Origin: Larix sibirica
Taxonomy: Eukaryota; Streptophyta; Pinopsida; Pinales; Pinaceae
DNA: 34,905 nt
Direction of reading: 5' to 3'
NCBI GenBank assembly: GCA_004151065.3
Contig: NWUY0305055190.1
Span: 1 to 34,905, forward strand
Of this stretch, positions 1 to 9,770 are shown piece after piece. Position numbers and translations under genes: made by a program. Every line of letters starts with the position of its first letter. The first letter of the stretch is position 1. The notes below the pieces were generated by a model, which was given only the letters and a program-made list of their open reading frames with translations, was not told where the DNA came from and ran no database searches.

Positions 1-1800
1 CCTCCAGCAGAAGTTGAGTCAGTCGAAATAAGCAGCATACCCAGTAGCAGAGGAGTAATAGCCTGTTCTGTTCTATGAACCGACCCGCCTTATTTTCGCC
101 CCGAAAAATTTCTTTTTAGCCAGCCCCACGAGCAAGTACGTGAAGTTCAAGCTAGTGTGCGGATCAGAAGCCGTATCCTTTTTCTGTGCACTCTTTTATT
201 ATTATTCTTATTATTCCGGGCGTAGCAGGACACATAAGTAGCGTAATTACATATAGACAGAATGACCAGCTGCCTTCCCACTAAAACCTTAGATAATTAC
301 AAATAGAATTATATATATATATTTGTATACAATATTATTCAATCATGTTTTCGTGATGATTCGGGTTCTATCATCAACGGTGAAATAAATGGATTCGTTT
401 AAGCAAAGCGAGCCGGGTGAGGCAACTCCTGTAGCGGGGCAGAGCGCGGGGGCTAGGTGAGGCACAGCGGGCGTATCAGCCCAGCTAGCGTTCCTTAGCC
501 CACCAGCTTTAAACTATGGAAACGCTCTTTTTCACTTGATATGATAACAACACCTTGGTGGCGTGGCCTTGTTGATCAAAATGGAGAAATTGAAGAGTAA
601 GAAGGTGGCGTGTCAAGGGCAAGACCTATCGACCCTATCCGGATGGTCAATTCACGAGTGAAGGGGTGGCCTATCCAAATGGGAAAGGAAAGACTGGCAG
701 GTTAAGAGATCAGATCTCAGGCAGGGATCAAGAGAGAAGATCCCAGGTCTCTGGTTTGTTGCTCGAAACAGACTCATTGTTTCTCGGGGTTGTTGAGCGA
801 AAAGCATAATACGTAAGTAAAGCGAAGCCTAATCGTCGGGTTAGTCGAGCTCCAAAGCCATAAAGTGCTTTCGTCGGTAGTCGTCTTCTGGACCACCTCT
901 ATTCTCCCAAATTATAAAGGAAAGGCAAGTATTTAAATTAACCATTGGTCATCATATTGAAATCAATCATCGGTGTGCTCTTCGGATTCCAGGTTTACTG
1001 TGCGCTGTTGATTCAACCTGTGAAGGTGCGCTTGCAGTGTTGGTGATGGGTGCCAGCCTCGCTCGGGTTGTCTCATCTATCCACACGCGATCTAGCTAGC
1101 ACTCGCCTAAGCAGCTTCTAACCGCCCTGCCTTAAACCCTTTACTGCTTGCTTTACAACCCGCCTAACATTCAAAATTAATAATAGTAAGGCACTCAATA
1201 CATTGCATTTTAAGCTAACATTTGAAACACTAAACGAACCTAAGCATTCATTAAACAAAAGGTAAAAGAAAAGAATTGATGCTTGCTGTAAACCCCTATC
1301 TAAGTCTTTTCTTTTGCCAGCCAGTATGCTATTAGCTAGCTAAGTGTCTCAGTCTATTCGCCCCCCGGATATATCTCTACCAGCCCCGATAAAGAAGAGA
1401 ACCGTCGTCGTAATAAGAAAGATGGGTCGTAAATAATAATGTTTATTCATAGGTGCTTGTATCTCCGTTTATTCTGATTTAAGTAGAGGAAGGCTGGAAT
1501 AAAGAATAAAGGTTCATTTTAAGCTTTTCCAAATAATAAGAATAAGAAAGTTTTTTTTAATGTATACAATATAAGTCTTTCTCTCAAATTATTAAAAGAG
1601 AAAGGGGCCGGGGCTTTATCTAACTGACTCACTCACATACGTTATAAGATTATTCATTCCGTCTTCATGTTCACGACCGGAATATAGAATATAAAGCTTA
1701 CATAGGTATTAACAATAAGACGATTGTTACAGACGTAATAAGACGATTCGTTCCCCGGTTCCTGCTCCACAATTTTTATTTAAGCAAGCTAAATATTCAG
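1..1800. other. Non-coding spacer, mitochondrial type
   Basis: No recognisable gene or RNA. It contains a TTA-rich microsatellite (about 196-215), an AT dinucleotide run (about 308-323), and a 27-bp segment at 520-546 that matches 16194-16220 at 24 of 27 positions. Reading frames in all six directions are short. CpG is frequent, which fits an unmethylated organelle genome rather than plant nuclear DNA. Confidence 0.6.
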
Positions 1801-1806
1801 TAAGGA

Positions 1807-1895
1807 ACGAACGTATTGAAAGCCAGTAAGTAAGTAAGGTGTAGCATATCGAAAGTTAGACGTAACGTATTAAAAGCTAGGTGTAACATATTGAA
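1807..1895. repeat. Degenerate tandem repeat, about 20-25 bp unit
   Basis: Four successive units share a core reading (A/G)C(G/A)TAT(T/C)(G/A)AAAG, seen as ACGTATTGAAAG, GCATATCGAAAG, ACGTATTAAAAG and ACATATTGAAAG. The spacers contain GGTGTA or AGTAAG motifs. It has no coding meaning and looks like an old, diverging tandem duplication. Confidence 0.5.
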
Positions 1896-2420
1896 AGAAA
1901 GACAGTCAGTCCCTCTTCCCTCATATGATGTTTTAGGCATATAAAACGAAGACTCTAATGAAGAGATTGAATCAGGCAGGAAGGGCGAAGTGAAGATGAA
2001 TTGCTTACTTACTTATTTGTTTTATTATGGAAACAGTTAATTCTAGTCCTTACAGGTAAACCTAGTAAGGTCCTGATAAACCCAGCCTGCCAGTAAGGCG
2101 ACCAATCCTTCGAACGCTACGTAAACCCCACCCTATGATCCTTCTAAACTTGCTCTTTTTCACCTGTAAACCCAGCCAGTATGGGCCTTCCCCCTTACTT
2201 TCAGGTCTTTCACTTGACCGACTAACAAAATTTAACACCGATGACCTGGGCTAGAGCCGGGAGGGTTCTTTATAATTGGAAATCAAGAAAGGGTCTAACC
2301 TTTCTTTTTTTTACTTAGGGGGATAACCTTTACTTACTTATTTTCCACTATATTTTTAGAAACCCCAATTCGCTATGCTCTAGACCCTGGGATTAATATG
2401 TGTCCATGGTATCCAGGCAA
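1896..2420. other. Non-coding spacer
   Basis: No gene seen. Short words such as GTAAACCC and CTTACTTACTTA recur. A segment at about 2145-2165 resembles the dispersed repeat core at 520-546 (shared GCTCTTTTTCAC). Confidence 0.5.
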
Positions 2421-3385
2421 AGTCGATTCGGACTATCCTCTCTGCTGACGGATATAAAAAAACGAATCAAGCAATAAGCGATTCGGTTAACTATAGTAAA
2501 ATAAGAAGATAACGCTAGATAATCAACCACCAATCAAGCAATCGATCGCTCAGGTTAACGAAGCTAAAAAAATCTAGAATTGACGGATCAAGATTTGGAA
2601 GGATCTGGCCATTTATTAAATAAGTAGATCCATTCCTTATCCTATTCAGGCATCTTATCTTCCCGAAGTCCAAATAGTCACAGACAGATGAATAACCGCT
2701 ACATAAATAAAAAGATGTTTAACAAACGCTTCAAAGACCACTCCAGAATAGAACGTTTACACAAAAGGGATAAGGTAAAAGGAAGATAACGAGATGCGAG
2801 AACACATGACCCTCCGGATCTAGGAAATGAAGTTGATGGGTTAGAAATGCCCGGTTCGGGAATGAACAAATAAACAAATGATGGTTACTATTCGAGGAAG
2901 ACCAATCTGGTAAGAAGAAATTGATAGATAGATATGCATATCCAGATGCCAAAATGAATTGGGGTACAGATTGAATATCCCTTCTTGCTTATAAATCTTC
3001 AATTTATATTTTGCTTCTCGTTGATCTGATTTTGATTGGATTGTTGTTCTGGTATTTCATTTGGTTTGGTTCATTTAAAGAAAAGTACTTGAAACAACCC
3101 AGGAAGTAAAAGTTTCTATCTGCCCGGTATCCATCTTTCCCACACAAATCAGAACGTGATGGAACCAACCAACCAGGCTCGATTCGGGCTCTCCTCTCTG
3201 CTTACGGATCTCAGAACAATAATCATACATTATTTTATGGACAGATTATCTAGCTGATATATGGGCTAAACACTAACTAGATAATAGCTAACTCGGGATA
3301 ACAATTAGCTATATTAATAAGTGAAAATAAATGGATCCGGATTTGGAAGGTTACAGTTTTCTCTTACTGACGGATATTAACTCCT
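2421..3385. repeat. Diverged direct repeats around a TCTCTGCTGACGGAT core
   Basis: GATTCGGACTATCCTCTCTG at about 2424 recurs as GATTCGGGCTCTCCTCTCTG at about 3181, each followed within a few bases by ACGGAT. A weaker copy with CTTACTGACGGATATTAA lies near 3364. The words GGATTTGGAAGG or GATTTGGAAGGAT at about 2590 and 3336, and TAGGAAATGAAGTT at about 2820 and 3566, also recur. This suggests an old segmental duplication with indels. No coding content is supported. Confidence 0.45.
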
Positions 3386-4220
3386 TATTCCATTCTCGGC
3401 TCTGCTCATACACATGTTCTGATAGTAACGGTACGGACGGTCTAACCGCAAAAAAAAGGGGGGGGTAAACATGCGTGCGCTCTAGGTACCGATCCAGAAA
3501 AGCGGAACGACAGGGAAAAAAGAAACGGAATAAACAGGTTGGATAATGACTTTTAACTACCATTCTAGGAAATGAAGTTTATAATAATTTGTGACGGATC
3601 AGGTATGATCGAAGGAATGGCGGTTTCCAATCAAGAAAGTAAAATATGGGAAGAATTCCATTCTTGGTTTTCTTGAGGTCGGAATTTATTGGAATACAGA
3701 TTTTCTCTTCCCTTTTTTCCTTGACCCAATACCCGGGAATCCCCAAGTAGGCTAAGCTGCAGCTATCGGCCAAAAGAAAGAAGTCTATGGGTCAGTCTTC
3801 CCAAGTAAGGCATAACCACAGACAAGAACCATAGACCGTACCCTACAGCCGGTATACCTTTGCCCCACCCAGCCCTTTCTTGAAAGTAGCGGCATACGAG
3901 CCGTTTGCTAGTTGATTAACCAAGGGCTAGTCTATTAACCGAGGAGGGATGGCCGAAAACGAAGGCTAGTAAAAAAAACCATGTTGCTATAACTTTAGGC
4001 AAGGAGCGAAATCATTTGGCAGTGGAGGGATTCGGGGACACAAAGCAGGGCTCTACCTTTTCTCAACTAGATGTTTCCTACCAGCAGGCGGTATTAACGC
4101 TACTAGCCTTAGCGCTATTTCTTCAAATAACCCTTATATAGGTAACTGTCGGGGTTTGTTTTTCCTGCGCAGCCCGAGCCCGCCTTAGAATAGATGTTCC
4201 ATCGAGATTGATCCTTGTAT
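3386..4220. other. Non-coding spacer
   Basis: No gene seen. There is an A7/G8 homopolymer junction near 3453-3467. The short minus-strand frames here show no recognisable domain. Confidence 0.5.
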
Positions 4221-4916
4221 GCGAGCCAGCCCTATCACCGCTGTATCCTTGTGCATCCGTGCGCTTATACCCTAGCGTTGGGGGAGATTCAACTGCCATA
4301 GGAAAGGAAGGGAAAGGTCTTTTTGTTTTTTAATGCTTGCTTCCCTTAGAAAAACCACCGCTATTTCACTGGCTTTTGTGGACTTGCCCTATATTTATTA
4401 CCGCTATAGACCGGGTGGGAAACTGACCTGAAAAGTCTTTCCACTATATTAATAACTGGCTTGGGGACTCGCTTGATAACAACAAATGCTGCTTGCCTTA
4501 CGAGCTTGCTTGATAACGACGGACGACTGCTACATCGTGCGTGGTGGATCTTGCCGGAGAACGAACCATTTTTGTATAGCGTGGAGGACTTTACCCGAAC
4601 ACCACAGACTTACCTTTTGACAACTGGTGGTGGGTTTTTGCCTTACTTACGAGCTTTCCTGATAACGACGACCGCATAGTTAGTGCCCTTTGTTTTTGGC
4701 TTGCTTTATAAGGATGACCAATACATCGTCGGTTGCTTCCCTCAGAAATCACAAACACCGCCTAGTAAGTGCTTCCCTTCGAACAACGACCATGCCGTCC
4801 GTGTTCAGAGCTTATCACTCACCATATATTTTGATGTGTACCGAGTGAGTCCTAGAAGTGAGCCCTATCACTGCTGTATCCTCGTCCATCTGTGCGCTTC
4901 TATCTACCCTTTAGGA
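4221..4916. repeat. Direct repeat pair (4221-4276 and 4857-4912) plus related fragments
   Basis: Both copies carry GAGCC, then CCCTATCAC(C/T)GCTGTATCCT, then CATC(C/T)GTGCGCTT in the same order and spacing, with scattered substitutions. Between them the words ACGAGCTT, TTGATAACGAC or CTGATAACGACGA, and TACATCGT(C/G) recur near 4480-4545, 4650-4675 and 4720. The 72- and 86-codon plus-strand frames across this stretch are built of these repeats and match no family I know. Confidence 0.55.
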
Positions 4917-5244
4917 GCGACCCCGCCTGACTTACCCTCCTAGCTTCATCTCTAAGGGGCCCCTCTCTAATATGGCTGCTCTATCCCCTTACCTGGTGAA
5001 CGGTTCGTATAAACACCGGTCTGTTGCGTCTGATACTCATCAAAATGTATATATATAAGTATGAAAAAAGTTGTGGTATATCCGTAATAGCTGACTGAGT
5101 CGTAGCACATCTTTGTTCACTGCATACACACACGTTGTAGCACCTCAATGTAGCACACATATTCGCAGTATCTAATCGTTCACTGCGCGTAGTCCTTTCC
5201 TGGGGTATGGGGGACCTAACTCACTCTCTCCCGGGTATCCTTTT

Positions 5245-5730
5245 ATGAGTAACTTCCTTATCCTCTCGGCCATTGATGTGTTCCTTTCCTCTCGGCTAGT
5301 GAAGTTCCGGGTAACTTCTCCTATAAATAGACGTGGGCTTTCATTCGTCCGTCCGTTGCCCTACCTACCCTCCCTGTCTCCTTACTTATGGGGTGCAATT
5401 ATAAGAAAGCAAGCAAGAAAATGCATTTCCTGTTTTTCCTTTTTTTCCTTGCTAGGCATCCTCCTTTTTTTGGTCTGTGTTGGTGAAAGGTTGCTCCCTT
5501 TTCTGGTGGGGCTATGTTGGATGGCTATGATCGGCGGCTATTTTGTCTATGGTCGTCTATGCTCGGTGGCTATGTTGGCTCTGTGGGCGTCCCCTGGGCC
5601 TGTTCCGTTCCACCATCCTTCGTCGTGTTTGGTGGATATTCGGCAGATGCTGCTTGTTGCTGGTGGGAAAGCCTATTGTGTAAGATGGTTGTTGTCCGTG
5701 CGTGGAGCGCCTATCCCGGGCTGGCTATAA
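5245..5730 (+). CDS. Hypothetical ORF, 161 codons, function unknown
   Basis: This is the longest open frame in the window, ATG at 5245 and stop at 5728-5730. I do not recognise a family. Residues about 58-80 (rich in F, L, I, V) and about 84-114 form two hydrophobic, membrane-like segments. The rest is basic and proline-rich. The middle lies on a locally repetitive stretch of GGCTATG-type words (5511-5580), so part of its length follows from the repeat. In 35 kb read in six frames, about one 160-codon frame is expected by chance at this base composition. Small membrane ORFs do occur in plant mitochondria, some as chimeras with known genes, but no known gene piece is visible here. It is probably not a real gene. 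Confidence 0.12.
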   Translation: MSNFLILSAIDVFLSSRLVKFRVTSPINRRGLSFVRPLPYLPSLSPYLWGAIIRKQARKCISCFSFFSLLGILLFLVCVGERLLPFLVGLCWMAMIGGYFVYGRLCSVAMLALWASPGPVPFHHPSSCLVDIRQMLLVAGGKAYCVRWLLSVRGAPIPGWL

Positions 5731-5765
5731 AGCAATAAATTAGTATAAAGCATTTACCTCCCTTC

Positions 5766-5868
5766 CAAAATATAGGTCTTTAATAGAGGATAGGCCTGGG
5801 CATATAGGTCTTGGCTAGAGATCTTGGCTAGAGATCTTGGATAGAGGCCTGGAATATAGGTCTTTACA
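5766..5868. repeat. Tandem repeat with ATATAGGTCTT / ATCTTG(G)CTAGAG units
   Basis: ATATAGGTCTT occurs three times, and GGCTAGAGATCTT is repeated in tandem in the middle. GATAGGCCTGG and GATAGAGGCCTGG occur on either side. It reads as a short array of about 13-19 bp units with small indels. There is no coding potential. Confidence 0.7.
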
Positions 5869-6105
5869 CACGTTACGCCTCACATTGCAACATTCCCTTT
5901 CCATTATGCCTTCTGGAATCCATCCTCATTAAGCCCCTTTCAGGAAACAACTCCCTTACGATTTATTATGCTTTATGTTCATCCACACATTACGCTTTCA
6001 TGGGAAACAATAGAGGCCTTCACGAAAGAGGCGCAGTCAGTTACTCTGTTTGTGATGACTCCGTTAGTCAGGCAGTGGGGGAAACACATAAAGCAGATGA
6101 GGCTG

Positions 6106-6610
6106 CGGGATAGGGATTAGTCACTTCCAGCATGAGTCCCTGGGTTATCATCCGTAACTTGCTGCCTTGAGTCTTTTGGATAGGCATCCGTAACTTCCAG
6201 CACAAGTTCGCGGGGTTGGTTAGTTAGTTAGCGGGGTTCAGCCCGATAATGCCCTCCGGAGGCGAAAGAAAAGGTCCTGAGAGCAGAACATGGGGCCATA
6301 AGCTTAGAGCGTAAGAAAGAAAGTTGTTGACAAGATGCAGATACAAATTAAACTTTATGTGTTTACCTCTGCCTGGGAAGCTCTACGTTCTAGATGGATT
6401 AACCCAGTACAACAGGACATATGTTTTTATCCCCCTTGGAACATTAGGACGTGGAGAGCAGTATTTGGGGTTGCACATACAGCTTGAGTCCGTGGGAAGG
6501 GAAGTAGTTCGTACACATACAGCTTGAGTCCTGGGAGATCCCATCGGAGACATCCAGCATGAAGAAGTAGGGTTAGTTAGTAGGGATAACATCCGCATTA
6601 GCGCAGGGGG
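6106..6610 (-). repeat. Short dispersed repeat family, cluster 1
   Basis: Several units of about 30 bp match, in reverse complement, the cluster at 16804-17076. Examples are GGGATAGGGATTAGTCAC (about 6108), GTAACTTGCTGCCTTGAGTC (about 6154), CACATACAGCTTGAGTCC twice (about 6475 and 6514), and partial units with CATCCGTAACTTCCAGCA (about 6187) and ACATCCAGCATGA (about 6549). The generalised unit on + here is GTCACTTGCTGCTTGAGTCC followed by TTGGGATA. The overlapping 67- and 85-codon frames are artefacts of the repeats. Confidence 0.65.
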
Positions 6611-7085
6611 GAGAACAAAGAGCAAATTAAAGAAGAGCATAGCGTTTTAAGCAAGAGCTTTAGCAAATGGTTGTTCGATAATTCTATCGGAAAGAGGGAG
6701 TTGACCCTGATGATGGTTTTGCTTCAATTTCCAGAGGTTTTGAGGTGCATGGGCGATATATCCATGTTTCAAGTTTGTTGGAGGCCCTATGTTAGATGTT
6801 GTTTACACCACAAGCTTAGTATTCAAAATGGATTCAATTTTTGCAGATTGTGATCCTTGTTATTCTTATATATATATATATATATTACACTCGTCTTGGT
6901 ATTGTATGGAGATGTGATCATCTTTGTAAGAAGCCTTTAACAATGCATGATGTGGTGTTAGAATATTTTGACTTGTGAAGTTGATATGAAGGATGTTGGA
7001 GTTTGGCAAGTTGCTAATGGATGGTCCAAGGTTATGTTCCTTCAAATTCACAAGTGGTCAAGCCCCTAGCAAAGGGGAGCTTTAA
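6611..7085. other. Non-coding spacer beside the copia fragment
   Basis: It contains a (TA)n microsatellite at 6867-6886. The sequence is A+T-richer and poorer in CpG than its left flank, so it may belong to the transferred nuclear piece that carries the copia remnant. I found no integrase core motif in it. Confidence 0.4.
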
Positions 7086-7204
7086 GATGCTGTGATAGTC
7101 TCTTATTTTGTTGGATACAGTTATACTTCTAAAGCTTACAAGATATATATTCCAACACAGTGAAAGACTGTGGTGACCCAAGATGTTAAGCTTGATGAGG
7201 ATGC
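7086..7204 (+). pseudogene. Ty1/copia integrase C-terminal fragment
   Basis: In the frame starting TCT at 7101 the translation reads FVGYSYTSKAYKIYIP, an in-frame stop, then KTVVTQDVKLDEDA. This is the conserved stretch near the end of copia-type integrase (FVGYS...KAYR.Y.P...V.SRDV.F.E). The catalytic DDE core of integrase is absent. The remnant runs directly into late reverse-transcriptase sequence, so everything between the integrase tail and the second half of the reverse transcriptase is missing. It is a dead fragment of a nuclear LTR retrotransposon, probably transferred into the organelle genome. The family-level call is firm and the lineage is not resolved. Confidence 0.75.
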
Positions 7205-7860
7205 ATGCTCATCGCGCTACTAAATTGGATTTATTTATCACTTCTTCATCAGCAGTTTGATATGACAGATTTAGGGCTGCTTCACTACTTTATAGGGCGG
7301 CTGCAGATAACTCAATCCACATCTGGTATAGGTCTCTCACAGCCCAAGTATGCCTTGTATCTCTTGAGCAGATTTAATATGTTGGATTGCAAATCTGCCC
7401 CCACGCCATTTCTGTCAGGAGTCAAGTTGTCAGCCAAGTGCTCCACTCCCTTGGTTGATGCCACTTTGTATCGGCAGCTTGTTGGCAGTCTCTTGTACTT
7501 GACTCACACTCGTCTCGATATCTCTTATGCAGTTGGCTTGGTTTCTCGGTTCATACAAGAACCACACGAGCTCCATTTCAAAGTGGCAAAGCAGATTCTT
7601 CGTTACATTAGAGGGACACACACATATGGCATTCAATATTCCTCTAAGGGTAATGCGGATTTGGTGGGTTACACTGACTCGGATTGGGTGGGCTGGTGAT
7701 TTCGATGACCGCAGGTCCACTTCTGGCTATGTATTCCATCTTGGTAAAGGTTGGCCTCCTCTAGGAAAGATCGGAAATACATATATAAAAGGTGCCTTTG
7801 CGGGCTTAAGTTGAGCAACAAGCTGCTTGTGCGAGTTATGAATATAACGGGAGAACCTGT
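7205..7860 (+). pseudogene. Ty1/copia reverse transcriptase (3' part) and RNase H fragment
   Basis: The open stretch 7205-7699 encodes FDMTDLGLLHYFIG, then NMLDCKSAPTPFLSGVKL, ATLYRQLVGSLLYLTHTRLD, AKQILRYIRGTHTYGI and GYTDSDW. These are the hallmark blocks of plant copia reverse transcriptase thumb and the start of RNase H. The ATG at 7205 is only the start of the open stretch and lies at the deletion junction, so it is not a real start. The catalytic YVDD block is not present because it lies upstream of the retained part. At about 7687-7697 an extra four bases (a GTGG/TGGG duplication) shift the frame, and RNase H resumes as WAGDFDDRRSTSGYVFHLG in the next frame. Beyond about 7740 stops appear, and only a weak QAACASYE-like trace remains to about 7850. 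The fragment cannot make a functional enzyme. Confidence 0.88.
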
Positions 7861-8289
7861 AGGGACAAGTTCTCTAGTTTCAAAACAAAAATACTGGCAG
7901 GGGGAAATAATGTCTTGATTGCTTAATTCTCTTGCCCTTCTTGCTCGCCTAACTTGGATTGCAGCCTTATGTGGCCAATTAGTTGCTCCCACACCCTGGG
8001 GCGGGGGGCCACCCTAGAAGCTATCTTACCTGCATCACTCACTCACTACTATACCTGCTTCACTCATTACCTGGACCTGCTGAGCTAACTAACTACGGAA
8101 CCTGCTTGCTGAATGATAAGCCTTTTTTCACCCTTGCCGGGCTCTCTGCCCTGCCGAACCCGCCCGCTAAATGCCTGCCCTGCCTTATTTAACAACCCCT
8201 CCCCCTGCCCTCCTTTTACTTATGATGCGTTGAGAAACATATAAATTTCTATATTGCATGCACGTCTACGTGTAAAGCACTCCTCCAAG
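7861..8289. other. Spacer between the two copia fragments
   Basis: No recognisable gene. It includes a G-rich word (GGGGCGGGGGGCC near 7998) followed by pyrimidine-rich sequence in which ACCTGC recurs (near 8029, 8053 and 8101). The 69-codon plus-strand frame is low in complexity and unassigned. Confidence 0.45.
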
Positions 8290-8584
8290 CAAGATGGTGC
8301 ATCCTCCAACAATGGCTCCTCAACTCAAGCGTTCCTCCTCAACATATGTGCAAAGTGGCTCCAGTGCTCCTCATGCTCTATGCCCAACCTCTAAGTGCAT
8401 AACGCCCTCCTCCAAGGTAGTCACTCCACATGTCCCAATCGCCCACCCTCCTCAACAAGTGCGCCCTTGTAGAAGATGTTCAAACTGCCGCATGTGTGTC
8501 AACTACTACATAAATAAGTTTTCCTCCCTAGCACCGATCCCAAGGCAAGCATACAACAACTAAGCCCTCCACATCACATGAGGC
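8290..8584 (-). mobile_element. Possible copia LTR remnant next to the minus-strand pol fragment
   Basis: On the minus strand, the end of the copia pol relic (about 8628) is followed by TAGTTGGGGGA, a purine-rich tract in the position of a polypurine tract. Next comes TGCCTCATGTG, which begins with the TG expected at an LTR 5' end (8584 going down). This fits the 5' part of a 3' LTR. I could not find the matching LTR or a CA end, so the lower boundary is arbitrary. Confidence 0.3.
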
Positions 8585-8627
8585 ATCCCCCAACTAGGTT
8601 CAAACACTTTTAGAACAACCTAAAGCT

Positions 8628-9770
8628 AACACTCCTCTTTGCGAGGAAAGTGTTTCTTGTAGCACCAAGCTTCTCTCTTAGCACCTAAAACTTCGCCCTA
8701 GCTAGGGAGGGTTTTTCGTCGGAATATTTTCAACCTAAAAATATCTGTAGGAATATAGTAAAGGGCTAGGGCACCCTTACCCTGTTTCTCAGTAAATGAT
8801 AATTAATATCAATATGCTCGGAGCGGTCATGGAACACTAAATTCTCAGAGAGCTCGATGCAACTCTAATTATCACAATACATGACTGTTGGCTCCAACCT
8901 CATATCACCCAAGTCTGCTAACAGCAGCTTTCGAAGCCGAATAGTCTGACAACTCGCTGAACAAGCTGCCATATACTCCGCCTCTATTGATGAGTGCAAC
9001 TGCTGCTTGCGTCCTACTTCACTATAAAATCATACCTGAACCCAAGCAGAAAAAAAGCTGGATACTATTACAAGAGTTTGCGCCTTCTACTCAGTCTGAA
9101 CTCAAAAATCCATGGAGTAACAATCCATCATCTCCTGTATACTTGATGCCATAATGGGCCGTGCACCCTTCAAGTATATGAGCACTTGCTTTCTAGCCAC
9201 CCAATGAGCCTGGCGAAGTTTGATCATACACTGGCTCAATATATTAACAACTTAACATATGTCCAACTTGGTATTCACAAGGTACATCAATGCCCCAAAC
9301 TTCCTGTACAAAGTAGGGTCAACCAAAAGAGCATCCTCATTACAAGTAAGCTTCAATTTTGGCACCACAGGCGTGGCCATGGGTTTGCAATAAAGCATTC
9401 TGTATATTTTCCAAAATATCCGAGGTTTACTTCTCTTGTCCAAGGAAGACTTATCCTAGATCTTGCCAAACCTCCAACCCTCAAAAGTCATGCAATAGAC
9501 CAACATCCTTCATATCAAATTTGCTTGCCAATTTCTTATTTAACCATATAATAAGCTTCTCTTTACTACCGGTGATAATAAAATCATATACATATAGGAC
9601 CAAAAAAAACCAATTCAGAGTTATCATACACATTGTACAATTTTGTATCAGCGCTTAGTCTCTAAAAGTCCTAAGTTCAATAAGGACTCCTCAATCCTAG
9701 AGTACCAAGCTCGTGGAGCTTGCTTCAATCCATAAGGGCTTTCTTCAATCTGTAAACATGGGTATGTATC
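8628..9770 (-). pseudogene. Ty1/copia reverse transcriptase-RNase H fragment, second family
   Basis: Read on the minus strand from about 9755 downward, the blocks appear in the right order: VYRLKKAL, then one base missing, then GLKQAPRAWY (about 9757-9703); YVYD at 9594-9583 where YVDD is expected; FDMKDVGLLHDFEGLEVW (about 9525-9472); CKPMATP and VDPTLYRK, then ALMYLVNTKLDIC (open frame 9443-9252). RNase H follows with IEAEYMAACSASCQ (about 8990), YCDN then a TAG at 8867-8865, then SENLVFHDRSEHIDINYH. The pol end reads LGATRNTFLAKR near 8640. Frameshifts, stops and the altered catalytic motif make it non-functional. The sequence differs clearly from the plus-strand copia piece, so it comes from another copia family. 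Confidence 0.87.

Noticed and set aside
808-822. Plant mitochondrial CRTA-type promoter (TACGTAAGTAAAG)
   Set aside because: The motif is short and common in this sequence, and no gene lies downstream.
9359-9658. Plus-strand ORFs at 9186-9551 and 9359-9658
   Set aside because: They are antisense shadows of the minus-strand copia reverse transcriptase.
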